Origin: an uncultured Alphaproteobacteria bacterium
GTDB lineage: Bacteria; Pseudomonadota; Alphaproteobacteria; HIMB59; GCA-002718135
Assembly (NCBI GenBank): GCA_902604905.1
Contig: CACLAN010000006.1
Coordinates: 1 to 48,875 of the forward strand
Length of the DNA: 48,875 nt
Direction: 5' to 3'
Shown in pieces: positions 19,841 to 30,758 of this stretch. The translations under genes and the position numbers were made by a program. The stretch's first letter is position 1; each line of letters begins with the position of its first letter. The notes below the pieces were generated by a model that worked only from the letters and a program-made list of their open reading frames with translations, ran no database searches and was not told where the DNA came from.

Positions 19841-21181
19841 TTATTCTACTTTTATATCTAGTGATTTAAATTTTCTATAAAGAGCAGTTCTTTCCATTCC
19901 TGTAAATTCAGAAACTTTAGTTATATTACCATTAAATCTCTTTATTTGCGATATTAAATAATTTTTTTCAAACTCTGATCTTGCTTCTTTTAAAGACAAA
20001 TCCAATGAATTATTGGAAGAATTTGACGCAGTTTCATCTCCCATTTGTAACGCTAAATCATCAACCTCTAACTCTTTTATATTTTGATCTTGGTTAAGTA
20101 TCAGACTTTTCTCTACGTAGTTAATTAATTGAGATATATTTCCAGGCCAATCATACATTTGTAACTTAGTTAAGGCTTTAGAAGAAAATTTAAATTTTAA
20201 ATTTCCCCCACTTTTTTCATTTAAGTAAAAATCAAGGATAGGAAGAACATCATCTCTCCTCTCAGAGAGAGATTTAAATTTTATAAAGTCTGTTGAAATT
20301 CTATCATATAGTCTTTTAATGAAATTACCTTTTTCAATTTCTATTTCTAAATTTTTCTCAGTAATTGTAATAATTTTATGATTTAATTTAATATCAAGAT
20401 CTTCAAAAAATTTTTTGTTTTCTAAAAAATTTAAAAGTTTTTTTTGATAAATATTTGGTAGAGTTTCAATATTGAGTAGTATTAGTGAATTATTGTTTGA
20501 TCGATAAAAAATATTTTCATTAATTGCATTTTTATTTTCCGCAAACATGTTATCCAATGCTTCATTTGTAAGTTTTTTAAAATCAATTGATATAGGAAGC
20601 TTATCTTTATATTGAGAATTTTGATGTATTAAATTTGTAAAATGTTTTTTTCCTGTTCCAAATGGCCCTTCAATTAATAATCTTGAATTACTTGAAATCT
20701 GCTCATTTAAATGTTTGTTAATTTTTTTAATGAATTCTGATTTCCCTATTAATGGTATACTTTTAATTAAGGTATCTTTTAAATTTTTATTTTCGCTCAA
20801 TAATGATGAACTTTCTATTGCTCTCTTAGTAAGAATAATTAATTTATCACTATTGAATGGCTTTTCTAAAAAGTCGTATGCTCCATTTTTTATAGATTTT
20901 ACTGCAAGATCAACAGTACCATGACCACTTATAATAATAATTGGAATATTGCTATTAATTGATTTGAATTTTTTTAAAATTTCAATACCGTCTAATTTAC
21001 TATTAGATAGCCATACATCTAAAATAACTAAATCAGGTTTAATTTCATTGAATTTACTAATTGCTTCATCTGAATTCAGTGCAATTGAAGTATTATAATT
21101 TTCATCTTTTAAAATTTCTGAAATAAGAAAACAAATATCTTTTTCATCATCTATAATTAAAACTTTATGCATTGTATTCAA
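19841..21181 (-). CDS. ntrX: NtrX-type response regulator with degenerate AAA+ domain
   Basis: Receiver domain 'VLIIDDEKDICFLI...LVILDVWL', Walker A-like 'EGPFGTGKK', 'YDWPGNISQLINYVE', Fis-type HTH 'FNGNITKVSEFTGMERTALYRKFKSL'; directly follows ntrY. Confidence 0.9.
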   Translation of the reverse strand: MNTMHKVLIIDDEKDICFLISEILKDENYNTSIALNSDEAISKFNEIKPDLVILDVWLSNSKLDGIEILKKFKSINSNIPIIIISGHGTVDLAVKSIKNGAYDFLEKPFNSDKLIILTKRAIESSSLLSENKNLKDTLIKSIPLIGKSEFIKKINKHLNEQISSNSRLLIEGPFGTGKKHFTNLIHQNSQYKDKLPISIDFKKLTNEALDNMFAENKNAINENIFYRSNNNSLILLNIETLPNIYQKKLLNFLENKKFFEDLDIKLNHKIITITEKNLEIEIEKGNFIKRLYDRISTDFIKFKSLSERRDDVLPILDFYLNEKSGGNLKFKFSSKALTKLQMYDWPGNISQLINYVEKSLILNQDQNIKELEVDDLALQMGDETASNSSNNSLDLSLKEARSEFEKNYLISQIKRFNGNITKVSEFTGMERTALYRKFKSLDIKVE

Positions 21182-23309
21182 AATTAATTAGTGATGTTGT
21201 TCCTGCCATATTTTTATTTTTCTCAATTTTTATTTTACCGCCATGATCTTCAATAATTCTTTTTACAATAGATAGGCCAAGACCGGTTCCTTTTGTTTTA
21301 GTAGTAAAATAAGGCTCGAAAATTTTACTCAACATTTTTTCATCAATTCCCACGCCATTATCCTTTATTTCAATTTTTATATTTTTAGCATCAGTAGCCA
21401 TTAATACTTCTACTGCAGGGTTAGGTATTTTTTCTACAGCTTCAATAGCATTTTTAATTAAGTTACTGAAACATCTTGAGATTTGAAGAGTGTCAAAATG
21501 AAAATAAATGTCATTTTCAGGTTTAATTAAATTAAGCTTTATATCCTTCCTTGTATTGAAATATAAAAGGTATGCCTCTTCTAAACATTTTGATAGGTTA
21601 TCAAGCTTAATTTCTGCTTCAGGCATTCTCGCAAAAGATGAAAATTCATCAACTAACTTTCCAATATCATCTACTTGCCTTGATATTGTTTTAGTTAGAA
21701 GTGAAATATCTTCCTTATCTGTTTTTGCATCTAAAAATTTCTTTTCTATTCTTTCAGCAGAAAGTTTAATGGGGGTAAGAGGATTTTTAACTTCATGTGC
21801 TATTTTTCTTGCTATATCAGACCAAGCAGCATGTTTTTCTGCTAAAATTAAAGATGTAGCATCATCTAGGGCAACAACATATCCCTCAATTTTATTATCA
21901 TTAATCTCTTTAATGACTCTAATATTAAAATTCCTCTGATCATCATATAATGTAAAATCGTATTGAAAATTTAATAATACTTTATTTGAGGTTTCAAAGT
22001 TCTCGAATATTTTTTTCCATTCAGGGAAATAGGATAGAAAATTTTCATTTATTTTAAAACTTTTAGTGCTTCTAAATAATTTTGTTAAAGTTTTATTATA
22101 TAACAAAATATTAAAATTTTTATCTAAAGAAATTACACCTATTGTTAAAAGACTTAAGATCGCCTCAATAAAAATTCTTTTTTCTTCATCTTCTTGACTT
22201 TTTGATATTAACTCATTTTGTTTATTCTCAATTTCAGAAATCATTTTATTATAAGACGATAGTAATACTTTTATCTCTTGAAATTGATCTGCCTCACTAA
22301 CTTTAGCATCAAAATTCCCTTCTGATATTTTATTCGCTGATTTGATTAAATTTGTAATTGGTTTACTAAGATTGCTAGCTAGATTAAATCCAATCAAAAT
22401 AGCCACTAATATAAAACAAATGGAAAAAAGAACAAATATCATTGAATAAGTTATTTGAATTCCTGAACTTTCCTCTTCTTTCATAGTATAAATTTCAAAT
22501 GCCTCTTTTGTAGCGCTAATATGATCCCAGATATTGGTATTTAGATTTCTATTAACCTGCATGTAAACATCATTTAAAAAATTTATTTTTTTATAAGCTG
22601 TAATAGAATTTTTATTTAATTGAAAAATATAAACACGATTTTGATTAACAATCTTAAATATTTCATTTGATGGCACTGAAAAATTTTTATTATCAGGATC
22701 TTTTAAACTTAAATATATGTTGCCTTCAGTGTTAAAAATATAAATACTTGAAATTGTTCTTAAGTTAATAAATTCACTTAAAGCTGTTCTAATTGATTGA
22801 ATATTAACCTCATTATTTTGAGAAACTTTTAATATTTCTCTCATTATTAACTGAGTATCAGACACAATTTCTGCCTGTATTTCATTTTCATAATTTCTTG
22901 CTACAATATTAGAATTTACAACCGCATCCCTTACAGCATCACCATACCAAGTTCTTAATTCTAAATTAAAGAATAATGATGTTATAATAACTAAACCAAT
23001 GGCTGGTCCTAAAGCCATTGCAGCAAATAAATTTACAAATTTTATATATAATCGAGATTCATCATAACTTTTTCTTCTTCTCACTAAGATCAATACAATT
23101 TGTCTAATAATTATAGATATCAATAAAATGACAAAAATTACATCCGCCAATAAAAAAAATTGTAGTCTTCTTGGGTCTTTTACTAGATCGTTATTTGGAA
23201 GCATTAAGTAGAATGTGATCGAAAAACTCAATATGATTAAAAAGATTAAAAAATAAAAAGATAATCTTGAAAGATGAATAGATTTAAGTAATTTTGATAG
23301 GTTAAACAC
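21165..23309 (-). CDS. ntrY: NtrY-type membrane sensor histidine kinase
   Basis: N-terminal TM segments, HAMP, PAS-like region, HisKA 'DIARKIAHEVKNPLTPIKLSAERI', HATPase 'NLIKNAIEAVEK', 'DNGVGI', 'FEPYFTTKTKGTGLGLSIVKRIIEDHGG'. Confidence 0.95.
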   Translation of the reverse strand: MFNLSKLLKSIHLSRLSFYFLIFLIILSFSITFYLMLPNNDLVKDPRRLQFFLLADVIFVILLISIIIRQIVLILVRRRKSYDESRLYIKFVNLFAAMALGPAIGLVIITSLFFNLELRTWYGDAVRDAVVNSNIVARNYENEIQAEIVSDTQLIMREILKVSQNNEVNIQSIRTALSEFINLRTISSIYIFNTEGNIYLSLKDPDNKNFSVPSNEIFKIVNQNRVYIFQLNKNSITAYKKINFLNDVYMQVNRNLNTNIWDHISATKEAFEIYTMKEEESSGIQITYSMIFVLFSICFILVAILIGFNLASNLSKPITNLIKSANKISEGNFDAKVSEADQFQEIKVLLSSYNKMISEIENKQNELISKSQEDEEKRIFIEAILSLLTIGVISLDKNFNILLYNKTLTKLFRSTKSFKINENFLSYFPEWKKIFENFETSNKVLLNFQYDFTLYDDQRNFNIRVIKEINDNKIEGYVVALDDATSLILAEKHAAWSDIARKIAHEVKNPLTPIKLSAERIEKKFLDAKTDKEDISLLTKTISRQVDDIGKLVDEFSSFARMPEAEIKLDNLSKCLEEAYLLYFNTRKDIKLNLIKPENDIYFHFDTLQISRCFSNLIKNAIEAVEKIPNPAVEVLMATDAKNIKIEIKDNGVGIDEKMLSKIFEPYFTTKTKGTGLGLSIVKRIIEDHGGKIKIEKNKNMAGTTSLINFEYNA

Positions 23310-23368
23310 TGTATACTTTAGTTAGTTTTTAAATAATGATAGTAAAACAGTATAGTATATAAATTAAA

Positions 23369-24508
23369 ATGATGAAAAATGCACTTGTAATTCTAGCTGG
23401 TGGAAAAGGAAAGAGATTTGGTCAAAAAATTCCAAAACAATTCTTAAAAATTGGGAATACAAATTTTTTAAATTATTTCATTTCAAATTTAGATTTATCA
23501 AACTTCGATATTATTAATATTTCAATAGATAAAAAATATCAAAACACTTACTTTAATCATAAGGCTGTTTCTGAGAAAATAAAAATTACCTATTCAAAAC
23601 CTGGACATACAAGACAAATTTCATCTTTTAATGCTTTAAAAAATTTAAAAAAATTTAAAATTAAGAATGTATTTATACATGATGCTGCGCGTCCTTTATG
23701 TAGTAATAAATTAATTAAAAGAATTATATCCAAATTAGGGAAAAATACTAATGCAATTCCATATGTTGAATATAATGACAGACAACTAATAAAGAAAAGT
23801 AAATTGGAAACAAAAGCAATTAACGTACAAACACCCCAGGGGTTTAATTACAATTTAATATTAAAAGAACATATCAAATATAAAAATTTTGAATTTAATG
23901 ATGATGCAGGGCTATTACAAAAATCAAAAATAAAAATAAATTGGATCAAAGGTGAAAAAAATAATATTAAAATTACTTACCCAGAAGATATTCAGTTATT
24001 TAATTTATACAGAAAGCCCATAACAAAATACGGTATTGGTTATGATATTCATCAAATTGATAAAAAAACCAAAAATGGATTAAAATTAGGGGGAGTTAAA
24101 ATTCCTTTCTCTAAGTTAATTGGTCATTCTGATGCGGACGTTGTACTGCATGCAATTTGTGATAGTATTTTTGGAGCGCTCTCTATGAGAGACATAGGTC
24201 ATCACTTTCCAAACACAGATGAAAAATGGAAAAATGCAGATTCATCTAAGTTCATTATTTATTGCAGAAATAAACTTAAAGAAAAAGGTTATTCTGTAAT
24301 CAATCTAGATATAAATATAATAGCTGAAAAACCTAAAATTAATAAATATGTTTCAAAAATGATTAAGAACATTTCAACATTACTTCAAATTAAAAATACC
24401 TCTGTATCTATTAAAGCAACTACAAATGAAAAAATTGGTTTTATTGGTAATGGCGAAGGAATTGCAGCCGAGTCAATAGTTCATATAACAGATGATAAAA
24501 TTAGCTAA
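23369..24508 (+). CDS. ispDF: Bifunctional 2-C-methyl-D-erythritol 4-phosphate cytidylyltransferase / 2-C-methyl-D-erythritol 2,4-cyclodiphosphate synthase
   Basis: IspD half 'LAGGKGKRFGQKIPKQFL', 'IHDAARPLCS'; IspF half 'GYDIHQID...GGVKIPFSKLIGHSDADVVLHAICDSIFGAL', 'KATTNEKIGFIGNGEGIAA'. Confidence 0.96.
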   Translation: MMKNALVILAGGKGKRFGQKIPKQFLKIGNTNFLNYFISNLDLSNFDIINISIDKKYQNTYFNHKAVSEKIKITYSKPGHTRQISSFNALKNLKKFKIKNVFIHDAARPLCSNKLIKRIISKLGKNTNAIPYVEYNDRQLIKKSKLETKAINVQTPQGFNYNLILKEHIKYKNFEFNDDAGLLQKSKIKINWIKGEKNNIKITYPEDIQLFNLYRKPITKYGIGYDIHQIDKKTKNGLKLGGVKIPFSKLIGHSDADVVLHAICDSIFGALSMRDIGHHFPNTDEKWKNADSSKFIIYCRNKLKEKGYSVINLDINIIAEKPKINKYVSKMIKNISTLLQIKNTSVSIKATTNEKIGFIGNGEGIAAESIVHITDDKIS

Positions 24509-24968
24509 TTTTTTTGTATCTTTATCTTTTGCTGGATATATTAAATTAATACCATCAGGAACCTTTGCATCTTTTTTATCAATAGTTATTTTATTTCCTA
24601 TTGTTGAATACAAAATTATTTCTTTACAAATATTTGTAGTTATTTTTTTTGTAATCTTTTTACTATCTTTATTTTTTATTAATAAATTCTCTTCACACAA
24701 CCAATCACATGACTCAAAAATAATAGTTATTGATGAATTCTTAGGAGTATACTTAATTTTAATATTTTATGATCAAATTAAAATAATAAATCCTTATGTA
24801 ACAATAGCGCTAATTTTTATTTTATTTCGTTTTTTTGATATATTGAAAATTTTTCCAGCCAACTTAGTAGATAGGAAACTTAAATCAGCTTTTGGTGTAA
24901 TTCTTGATGATTTAATAGCAGGAATATATACAATAGTAATTCTTTATATTGTAAATGCCTATTATTAA
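24492..24968 (+). CDS. pgpA: Phosphatidylglycerophosphatase A
   Basis: 'AGYIKLIPSGTFASFLSI', 'VIDEFLGVYL', 'RFFDILKIFPANLVDRKLKSAFGVILDDLIAGIYT'. Confidence 0.92.
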   Translation: MIKLANFFVSLSFAGYIKLIPSGTFASFLSIVILFPIVEYKIISLQIFVVIFFVIFLLSLFFINKFSSHNQSHDSKIIVIDEFLGVYLILIFYDQIKIINPYVTIALIFILFRFFDILKIFPANLVDRKLKSAFGVILDDLIAGIYTIVILYIVNAYY

Positions 24969-25419
24969 AAAAGTTATAGATAAATTAATAAAAAAAAATA
25001 TCTCAATTTCAGTTGCTGAGTCATGTACAGGTGGGTTAATAGCAAACACTATAACAAAATATAGTGGAATTTCAAAAATTTTCTCTTACGGGATTATTAG
25101 TTATTCAAATAAAGCTAAATCTAAATATTTATCTGTTTCAAAAAGTAATCTCTCTAAATTTGGAGCTGTAAGTAAAGAAGTAGCTGAGGACATGATAAAT
25201 GGTCTGTATAAAAATGAAAAAACAATAATCTGCATTTCTACAACTGGTATAGCAGGTCCGAATGGTGGGACAAAGTTAAAGCCAGTAGGATTAGTGTATA
25301 TTGGAATTAAAGTTAATAAAAATAATTATATTTTCAAGAAAATATACAAAGGGAAACGATTGGACATACAGAGAAAAACTAGAGATTTTATATTTAGCAA
25401 AATTAATCAATTAATCTAA
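24955..25419 (+). CDS. pncC: CinA C-terminal domain protein / nicotinamide-nucleotide amidase
   Basis: 'ISVAESCTGGLIANTITKYSGISKIFSYGIISYSN', 'CISTTGIAGPNGGTKLKPVGLVYIG'. Confidence 0.93.
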   Translation: MPIIKKVIDKLIKKNISISVAESCTGGLIANTITKYSGISKIFSYGIISYSNKAKSKYLSVSKSNLSKFGAVSKEVAEDMINGLYKNEKTIICISTTGIAGPNGGTKLKPVGLVYIGIKVNKNNYIFKKIYKGKRLDIQRKTRDFIFSKINQLI

Positions 25420-25848
25420 AATTTCATCAGCACGAACTTTAAATGATTCAATCATTTTGTTTTCAATTAAAGGAAAAAAAGCTTCAGCAATTTTTTGGTG
25501 AAAAAATCGTTTAAATTCAAATTCAACATTAAAATGAATTCTTGTTTGATTTTTTTTTAATGATTCAAAAATCCAATTAGTTTTAAGGTCTTTTAAAGGT
25601 CCCTCAATATAAGTTGTACTTATTGAAAGTTTTTTTTTATCAAAAGTGACGTGAGAACCAAAAGTTTGGGGCATAAAATATTTATACCATACGACCATAT
25701 CAGCATATATTTCATTTTTATTTTTTGAATGAATTCTCATTGCTGAACACCAAGGAATAAAATATGGATAACTTTCAATATCTAAAACAATATCAAAAAG
25801 TCCTTTAGCGTCGTGATCGACTATTTCCTCTCTATTTGAAGATTTCAT
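25411..25848 (-). CDS. START-like coenzyme Q-binding / RatA-family protein (COQ10 type)
   Basis: '[23 protein letters not shown]', '[28 protein letters not shown]', '[11 protein letters not shown]'; adjacent to lipA as in many alphaproteobacteria. Confidence 0.88.
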   Translation of the reverse strand: MKSSNREEIVDHDAKGLFDIVLDIESYPYFIPWCSAMRIHSKNKNEIYADMVVWYKYFMPQTFGSHVTFDKKKLSISTTYIEGPLKDLKTNWIFESLKKNQTRIHFNVEFEFKRFFHQKIAEAFFPLIENKMIESFKVRADEILD

Positions 25849-26780
25849 TGAATTGAATAAAGTTTATTTTTCCTATTTTCTTGCATGATTTTAAAATCAT
25901 CAGAAGCATGATAACTTGAACGAGTTAGCGGTGATGATGCCACCATTAGAAATCCTTTTGCGTATGCCATTTTTTTATATTCATCAAATTCTTGAGGAGT
26001 AATAAATTTTTCTAGCTTAGCGTGTTTCGGTGTTGGAGGTAAGTATTGCCCTATTGTAATAAAATCAACATTAGCTGCTCTTAAATCATCCATTACCTGA
26101 TATACTTCTTCTTTAGTTTCACCTAAACCAACCATTAGACCTGATTTTGTAAATATACTTGGATTTTTTTCTTTAATTTGACTGAGTAAATTTAAACTTA
26201 CAAAGTAACGTGAACCCGGACGAATTGATGGATATAATCTTGGCACTGTTTCTAAGTTATGATTGAAGACGTCAGGTAAATTTTTTGATAAAATATCTAT
26301 AGCTTCAGGTTTATTTTTAAAGTCAGGTGTTAAAATTTCAATTGTGCAACTTGGATTTAAAGATTTAATTGAATCTATTACGTTGATAAAATGTAATGCT
26401 CCACCATCTATTAGGTCGTCTCTGTCAACACTTGTTATTACAACATGTTCTAAATTCAATTGCTTAACTGACTCAGCAATTCTTATAGCTTCACCGTGGT
26501 CAATATAATGAGGTTTGCCAGTTTTAATATTACAAAATGCGCAAGCTCTAGTACATATATCTCCGAGTATCATAAATGTTGCGTGTTTTTTTTGCCAACA
26601 TTCAGCTATATTTGGACATGCAGCTTCTTCACATACAGTTACAATTTTTTTATCTTTTAGGAGTTTATTTGTTTCTTTGAAAAATTTTGAAGTTGGTGCT
26701 TTTACTCTAATCCAACTTGGTTTTTTAGGAATTGGGTTAGATTTATTTTTTACTTTTTCAGGATGACGTGGTCCACTCAT
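25845..26780 (-). CDS. lipA: Lipoyl synthase (radical SAM)
   Basis: '[41 protein letters not shown]', '[16 protein letters not shown]', 'PLTRSSYHA'. Confidence 0.97.
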   Translation of the reverse strand: MSGPRHPEKVKNKSNPIPKKPSWIRVKAPTSKFFKETNKLLKDKKIVTVCEEAACPNIAECWQKKHATFMILGDICTRACAFCNIKTGKPHYIDHGEAIRIAESVKQLNLEHVVITSVDRDDLIDGGALHFINVIDSIKSLNPSCTIEILTPDFKNKPEAIDILSKNLPDVFNHNLETVPRLYPSIRPGSRYFVSLNLLSQIKEKNPSIFTKSGLMVGLGETKEEVYQVMDDLRAANVDFITIGQYLPPTPKHAKLEKFITPQEFDEYKKMAYAKGFLMVASSPLTRSSYHASDDFKIMQENRKNKLYSIQ

Positions 26781-26785
26781 GCAGG

Positions 26786-28015
26786 TTAAATAACTTCCAT
26801 ATCCATGCTATTCAACCATATTTGGAAGGGATCTTCCAAAATATCGCTAAAATCTTTGAGTAATTTTGCCGCAACGGCACCATCTAGTGATCTATGATCT
26901 GCTGAAATAGTAGATTTCATTGTATGCCCTATTTCAATACTGCCAGAGTTCACAACAGGTTTTTCAATTATAGATCCAATTGCAATAATACTTGATTGAG
27001 GCGGATTAATAATTGCCTGAAACTCTGTGATTCCAAACATGCCTAAGTTTGAGATAGTTATAGATCCTCCACTATATTCTTCTGGTAATAATTTATTTTG
27101 ATTAGCTTTTTTTACTAATGATTTAATTTCTGTTGAGATTTCAGCTAATCCTTTTGTATCGGCTTCTTTAACAATAGGTGTGATCAATCCTTCTTTTAAC
27201 GCTACCGCTATAGCAATATTGATATTTTTATATTGATGAATTTTACCATTCACCCAAGAAATATTTGTTTCAGGATTTTTTGCTATTGCCATTGCGCATG
27301 CTTTTACAATGAGATCATTAAACGAGATTTTGATATTACTATTTGAATTTATTTTTTTTCTTAAATTTATTAGCTTATCCATTCTTGTTTCAATAGTAAG
27401 ATAAAAATGTGGAACCTCATTTTTTGTTTGTGTTGTTCTTTCAGCAATTATTTTTCTAATACTAGACGGTTCAATTACAGAAATGTTTTCATCATTGATA
27501 TGAAGTTCAAAATTTTGAATATCTTTTTTTATTATCCTACCATCAGGTCCAGACCCTTTAATAAGAGTTAGATCAATATTATTATCTTTCGAAAATTTTT
27601 TAACAAACGGTGAAGCAAAATTAGTATTTTGTTTAATGTTTGAATCTTTACTGCTTTCTATTATTTGACTGTTATCTACTTCAGTATTTTCTTTAGGTGT
27701 TTCTAAAACTTCATTTTTTTCTTCACTGCTTACAGTTTGATCTTTATCATTATAATCTTCTAATCTTTCATCTTTGCTACCATTGATTAGAGCAATGACA
27801 GAATTAACAGCAATTTGTTTATCTGATGTTGTATCAATTAAATGTGTAATTTCTCCCTCATCAACTGCTTCAACTTCCATTGTTGCTTTATCTGTTTCAA
27901 TTTCAGCTAATATATCTCCAGCTGATACAGTATCACCAACATTAACTAACCACTTATTAATTACACCCTCTGACATTGTGGGTGATAATGCAGGCATTAA
28001 AACTTTAATGGCCAT
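26786..28015 (-). CDS. pdhC: Pyruvate dehydrogenase complex E2, dihydrolipoamide acetyltransferase
   Basis: Lipoyl domain '[22 protein letters not shown]', E3-binding '[33 protein letters not shown]', catalytic '[22 protein letters not shown]'. Confidence 0.95.
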   Translation of the reverse strand: MAIKVLMPALSPTMSEGVINKWLVNVGDTVSAGDILAEIETDKATMEVEAVDEGEITHLIDTTSDKQIAVNSVIALINGSKDERLEDYNDKDQTVSSEEKNEVLETPKENTEVDNSQIIESSKDSNIKQNTNFASPFVKKFSKDNNIDLTLIKGSGPDGRIIKKDIQNFELHINDENISVIEPSSIRKIIAERTTQTKNEVPHFYLTIETRMDKLINLRKKINSNSNIKISFNDLIVKACAMAIAKNPETNISWVNGKIHQYKNINIAIAVALKEGLITPIVKEADTKGLAEISTEIKSLVKKANQNKLLPEEYSGGSITISNLGMFGITEFQAIINPPQSSIIAIGSIIEKPVVNSGSIEIGHTMKSTISADHRSLDGAVAAKLLKDFSDILEDPFQIWLNSMDMEVI

Positions 28016-29395
28016 TTATTTTATATAACTTACTTTTTTTGCAGCATTTATAATATCATCAACTTGAGGAAGATATAATTTTTCTAAGCTTAATGAATAT
28101 GGCATTGGAACATCCGCACTATTAACTTTTATCACAGGTGAATCTAAATAATCAAATGCATCCCTTTGAACAATATTTGCAATTTCAGAACCAACACTAC
28201 CAAATGGCCAGGACTCTTCGACAGTAATTAGTCTATTAGTTTTTTTAACTGAATTTAAGATTGTTTCCGTATCCAAAGGTCGTAAAGTTTGTAAATCAAT
28301 AATTTCTGCATCTAAATTGTATTCCTCTTTTAATCTTAATGCCGCTTCTTTTGATTTCTGCAACATTATAGAATAAGTGACAATTGTTAAATCTTTTCCT
28401 TCTTTTTCAATATTTGCTTTTCCAATAGGTATTGAGAAGTTAATATCATTATTAACAGGACCTTTTAATCCATAAAGAATTTCATTTTCTAGGAAAATCA
28501 CGGGATTTGGATCTGATATTGCAGAACGCAACAAGCCTTTTGCGTTATAAGGAGTAGATGGTGCAATGACTTTTAAACCTGGCACTTGAGAATACCAAGA
28601 AGAGAAATCCTGACTATGTTGTGCAGCAACTTGGGCCGCAGCACCATTAGGTCCTCTAAAAACAATAGGACAATTAATTTGTCCCCCAGACATGTAAAGC
28701 GTTTTTGCAGCTGAATTTATAATTTGATCAATTGCTTGCATAGAAAAATTAAAAGTCATGAATTCTAATATTGGTCTCAATCCCTTAAATGCTGCTCCAA
28801 CTGCTAATCCAGTAAATCCATGTTCGGAAATAGGAGTATCTAACACTCTTTCTTTGCCAAATTCCTGAAGAAGACCTTGCGTTACTTTATACGCACCTTG
28901 ATACTCGGCAACTTCCTCTCCAAGTATGAAAACTTTATTATCTTTTCTCATTTCTTCAGCCATTGTGTCTCTTAGTGCTTGACGCATCGTAATTTCTTCT
29001 GAGCTTAAATTTGTATCTTCTTCTTTTTTAGGTGATAGTGTATTGATTATATCATCTTTCTTGGTTTCAATTTTTGTCTCAATATTGTTTTCAATTTTCT
29101 TTTCTTCAATTACTTTATCTGCAGGTTCTTCTTTTTTTACTTCAACTTTTTCATTTGGATCACCAATAATTGCTATAGCTTTATTAACTGGAATATTTGC
29201 TTCTCCTTCTTTAAATAAAAGATCAAGAACAACCCCTTCATCTACCGCTTCTACTTCCATTGTAGCTTTGTCAGTTTCAATTTCGGCTATCAAATCACCA
29301 GCCTTAACAGTATCCCCTTTTTTAATTAACCACTTAGACAGATTTCCTTCTGTCATTGTTGGCGATAATGCGGGCATTAAAATTTCTGTGCTCAT
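28016..29395 (-). CDS. pdhB: Pyruvate dehydrogenase E1 beta subunit with N-terminal lipoyl domain
   Basis: Lipoyl domain '[21 protein letters not shown]' fused to E1-beta '[26 protein letters not shown]', '[17 protein letters not shown]'. Confidence 0.96.
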   Translation of the reverse strand: MSTEILMPALSPTMTEGNLSKWLIKKGDTVKAGDLIAEIETDKATMEVEAVDEGVVLDLLFKEGEANIPVNKAIAIIGDPNEKVEVKKEEPADKVIEEKKIENNIETKIETKKDDIINTLSPKKEEDTNLSSEEITMRQALRDTMAEEMRKDNKVFILGEEVAEYQGAYKVTQGLLQEFGKERVLDTPISEHGFTGLAVGAAFKGLRPILEFMTFNFSMQAIDQIINSAAKTLYMSGGQINCPIVFRGPNGAAAQVAAQHSQDFSSWYSQVPGLKVIAPSTPYNAKGLLRSAISDPNPVIFLENEILYGLKGPVNNDINFSIPIGKANIEKEGKDLTIVTYSIMLQKSKEAALRLKEEYNLDAEIIDLQTLRPLDTETILNSVKKTNRLITVEESWPFGSVGSEIANIVQRDAFDYLDSPVIKVNSADVPMPYSLSLEKLYLPQVDDIINAAKKVSYIK

Positions 29396-29398
29396 AAT

Positions 29399-30361
29399 TT
29401 ATAAATAAACGTCCGTATAAAGCTCACTATTCTTTGGAAAAGGACTAGTGGTTGCAAATTCAGCTGCATTTTTTATTTCTTCTAAAGTATCTTTATTAAT
29501 TTTTTCAATTTCATCATTAGTTGCAATTTTTTTCTTTAATATTTCTGCTTTAACTATTTCAATAGGATCAGTTTGCTTATAATTATCTAATTCTTCTTTC
29601 GTTCTATATTTAGCAGGATCTGACATTGAATGTCCTCTATATCGATATGTTTGTACTTCGATAATATACGGACCATTCCCTTCTCTTACATATTTACCTG
29701 CTTTATCAGCTGCTTCTATAACTGAAAATACATTCATCCCATCCACCTTCTCACCAGGAATGCCAAATGCCTCACCTCTTTTATATAAATCTAATCCGGC
29801 CGCAGCTCTATCTACAGATGTACCCATACCATATTTATTATTTTCAATAATGTATAAAACAGGAAGCTTCCATAAAGCAGCTAGATTAAAAGCTTCAAAA
29901 ACCTGTCCATTGTTCATTGCTCCATCACCAATATATGTTCTGCATATATTTTTTTCTCTATTATATTTATGCGTGAATGCTATACCGGTTCCTATTGGTA
30001 CTTGAGCTCCTACAATACCATGACCGCCATAAAAATTATTTTCCTTAGAGAACATATGCATTGAACCACCCTTACCAGCAGAATAACCATCTTCTCTACC
30101 TGTCAATTCTGCCATAATACGTTTTGGATCTAATCCCCTAGCAATCATATGGCCATGATCTCTATAAGTTGTTACAACTGAGTCATTCTTATCTATTGTC
30201 ATTAATATACCAACAACAACTGCCTCTTGACCAATATACAAATGACAAAAACCACCTATTTTACCCATTCCGTAAAGTTGGGCTGCTCTTTCCTCAAATC
30301 TTCTAATCTTGAGCATAAAAGAGTACATCTTGATATAATCTGCTTTTTGAAGTTTCTTCAT
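29399..30361 (-). CDS. pdhA: Pyruvate dehydrogenase E1 alpha subunit
   Basis: 'IGQEAVVVGI', 'GKGGSMHMFS', 'GDGAMNNGQVFEAFNLAALWKLPVLYIIENNKYGMGT', 'YRYRGHSMSDPAKYR'. Confidence 0.97.
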   Translation of the reverse strand: MKKLQKADYIKMYSFMLKIRRFEERAAQLYGMGKIGGFCHLYIGQEAVVVGILMTIDKNDSVVTTYRDHGHMIARGLDPKRIMAELTGREDGYSAGKGGSMHMFSKENNFYGGHGIVGAQVPIGTGIAFTHKYNREKNICRTYIGDGAMNNGQVFEAFNLAALWKLPVLYIIENNKYGMGTSVDRAAAGLDLYKRGEAFGIPGEKVDGMNVFSVIEAADKAGKYVREGNGPYIIEVQTYRYRGHSMSDPAKYRTKEELDNYKQTDPIEIVKAEILKKKIATNDEIEKINKDTLEEIKNAAEFATTSPFPKNSELYTDVYL

Positions 30362-30411
30362 ATGATAATCTTTAATTATAATTAGGGTGATTTTTTGTCA
30401 AATAAATCAAT

Positions 30412-30723
30412 CTATTCTATAATTATAACTGTTTCGTTTTCTGAAGTAAATCCTGTAACTTTCCTAAATGTCTCATCTAAATAATCCAAATCTATAGTAT
30501 TTGGTTGTAATCTTTCAATTCTATCTAGGTAAAATTCATTTTCCTTTTTTAAGGACATATATTGTTCATTGTATTGAGCATTAAGATTTTTAAGATTGAA
30601 ATATTTCAGTAATCCCCTCTCACCATTTACAAGAAAATACAGAAGATAAACAAATAAAAAAAAAGTAAACAAAAAAGACAAATAAAAATAAAATTTATTT
30701 TTTAAAACTAATGATTTGTTCAT
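30412..30723 (-). CDS. ftsB: Septum formation initiator family protein (FtsB/DivIC-like)
   Basis: Short single-TM protein, then coiled coil and 'DLDYLDETFRKVTGF'; located between eno and pdhA as in alphaproteobacteria. Confidence 0.78.
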   Translation of the reverse strand: MNKSLVLKNKFYFYLSFLFTFFLFVYLLYFLVNGERGLLKYFNLKNLNAQYNEQYMSLKKENEFYLDRIERLQPNTIDLDYLDETFRKVTGFTSENETVIIIE

Positions 30724-30758
30724 CTTTTATACAAATAGCATATTTAAGATGGAGACTG

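Noticed and set aside
21508-21939. 143-aa plus-strand ORF antisense to ntrY
   Set aside because: Lies opposite the HisKA region; shadow ORF, no family signal.
25411-25848. Calling the RatA-like protein part of a toxin-antitoxin system
   Set aside because: No adjacent antitoxin (RatB-like) gene; COQ10/START-like proteins next to lipA are standard and more likely coenzyme Q-related.
29043-29408. 121-aa and 84-aa plus-strand ORFs antisense to the pdhB/pdhC lipoyl domains (also 27774-28028)
   Set aside because: Their resemblance to each other ('[16 protein letters not shown]') is explained by the paralogous lipoyl domains on the opposite strand, not by a real gene family.
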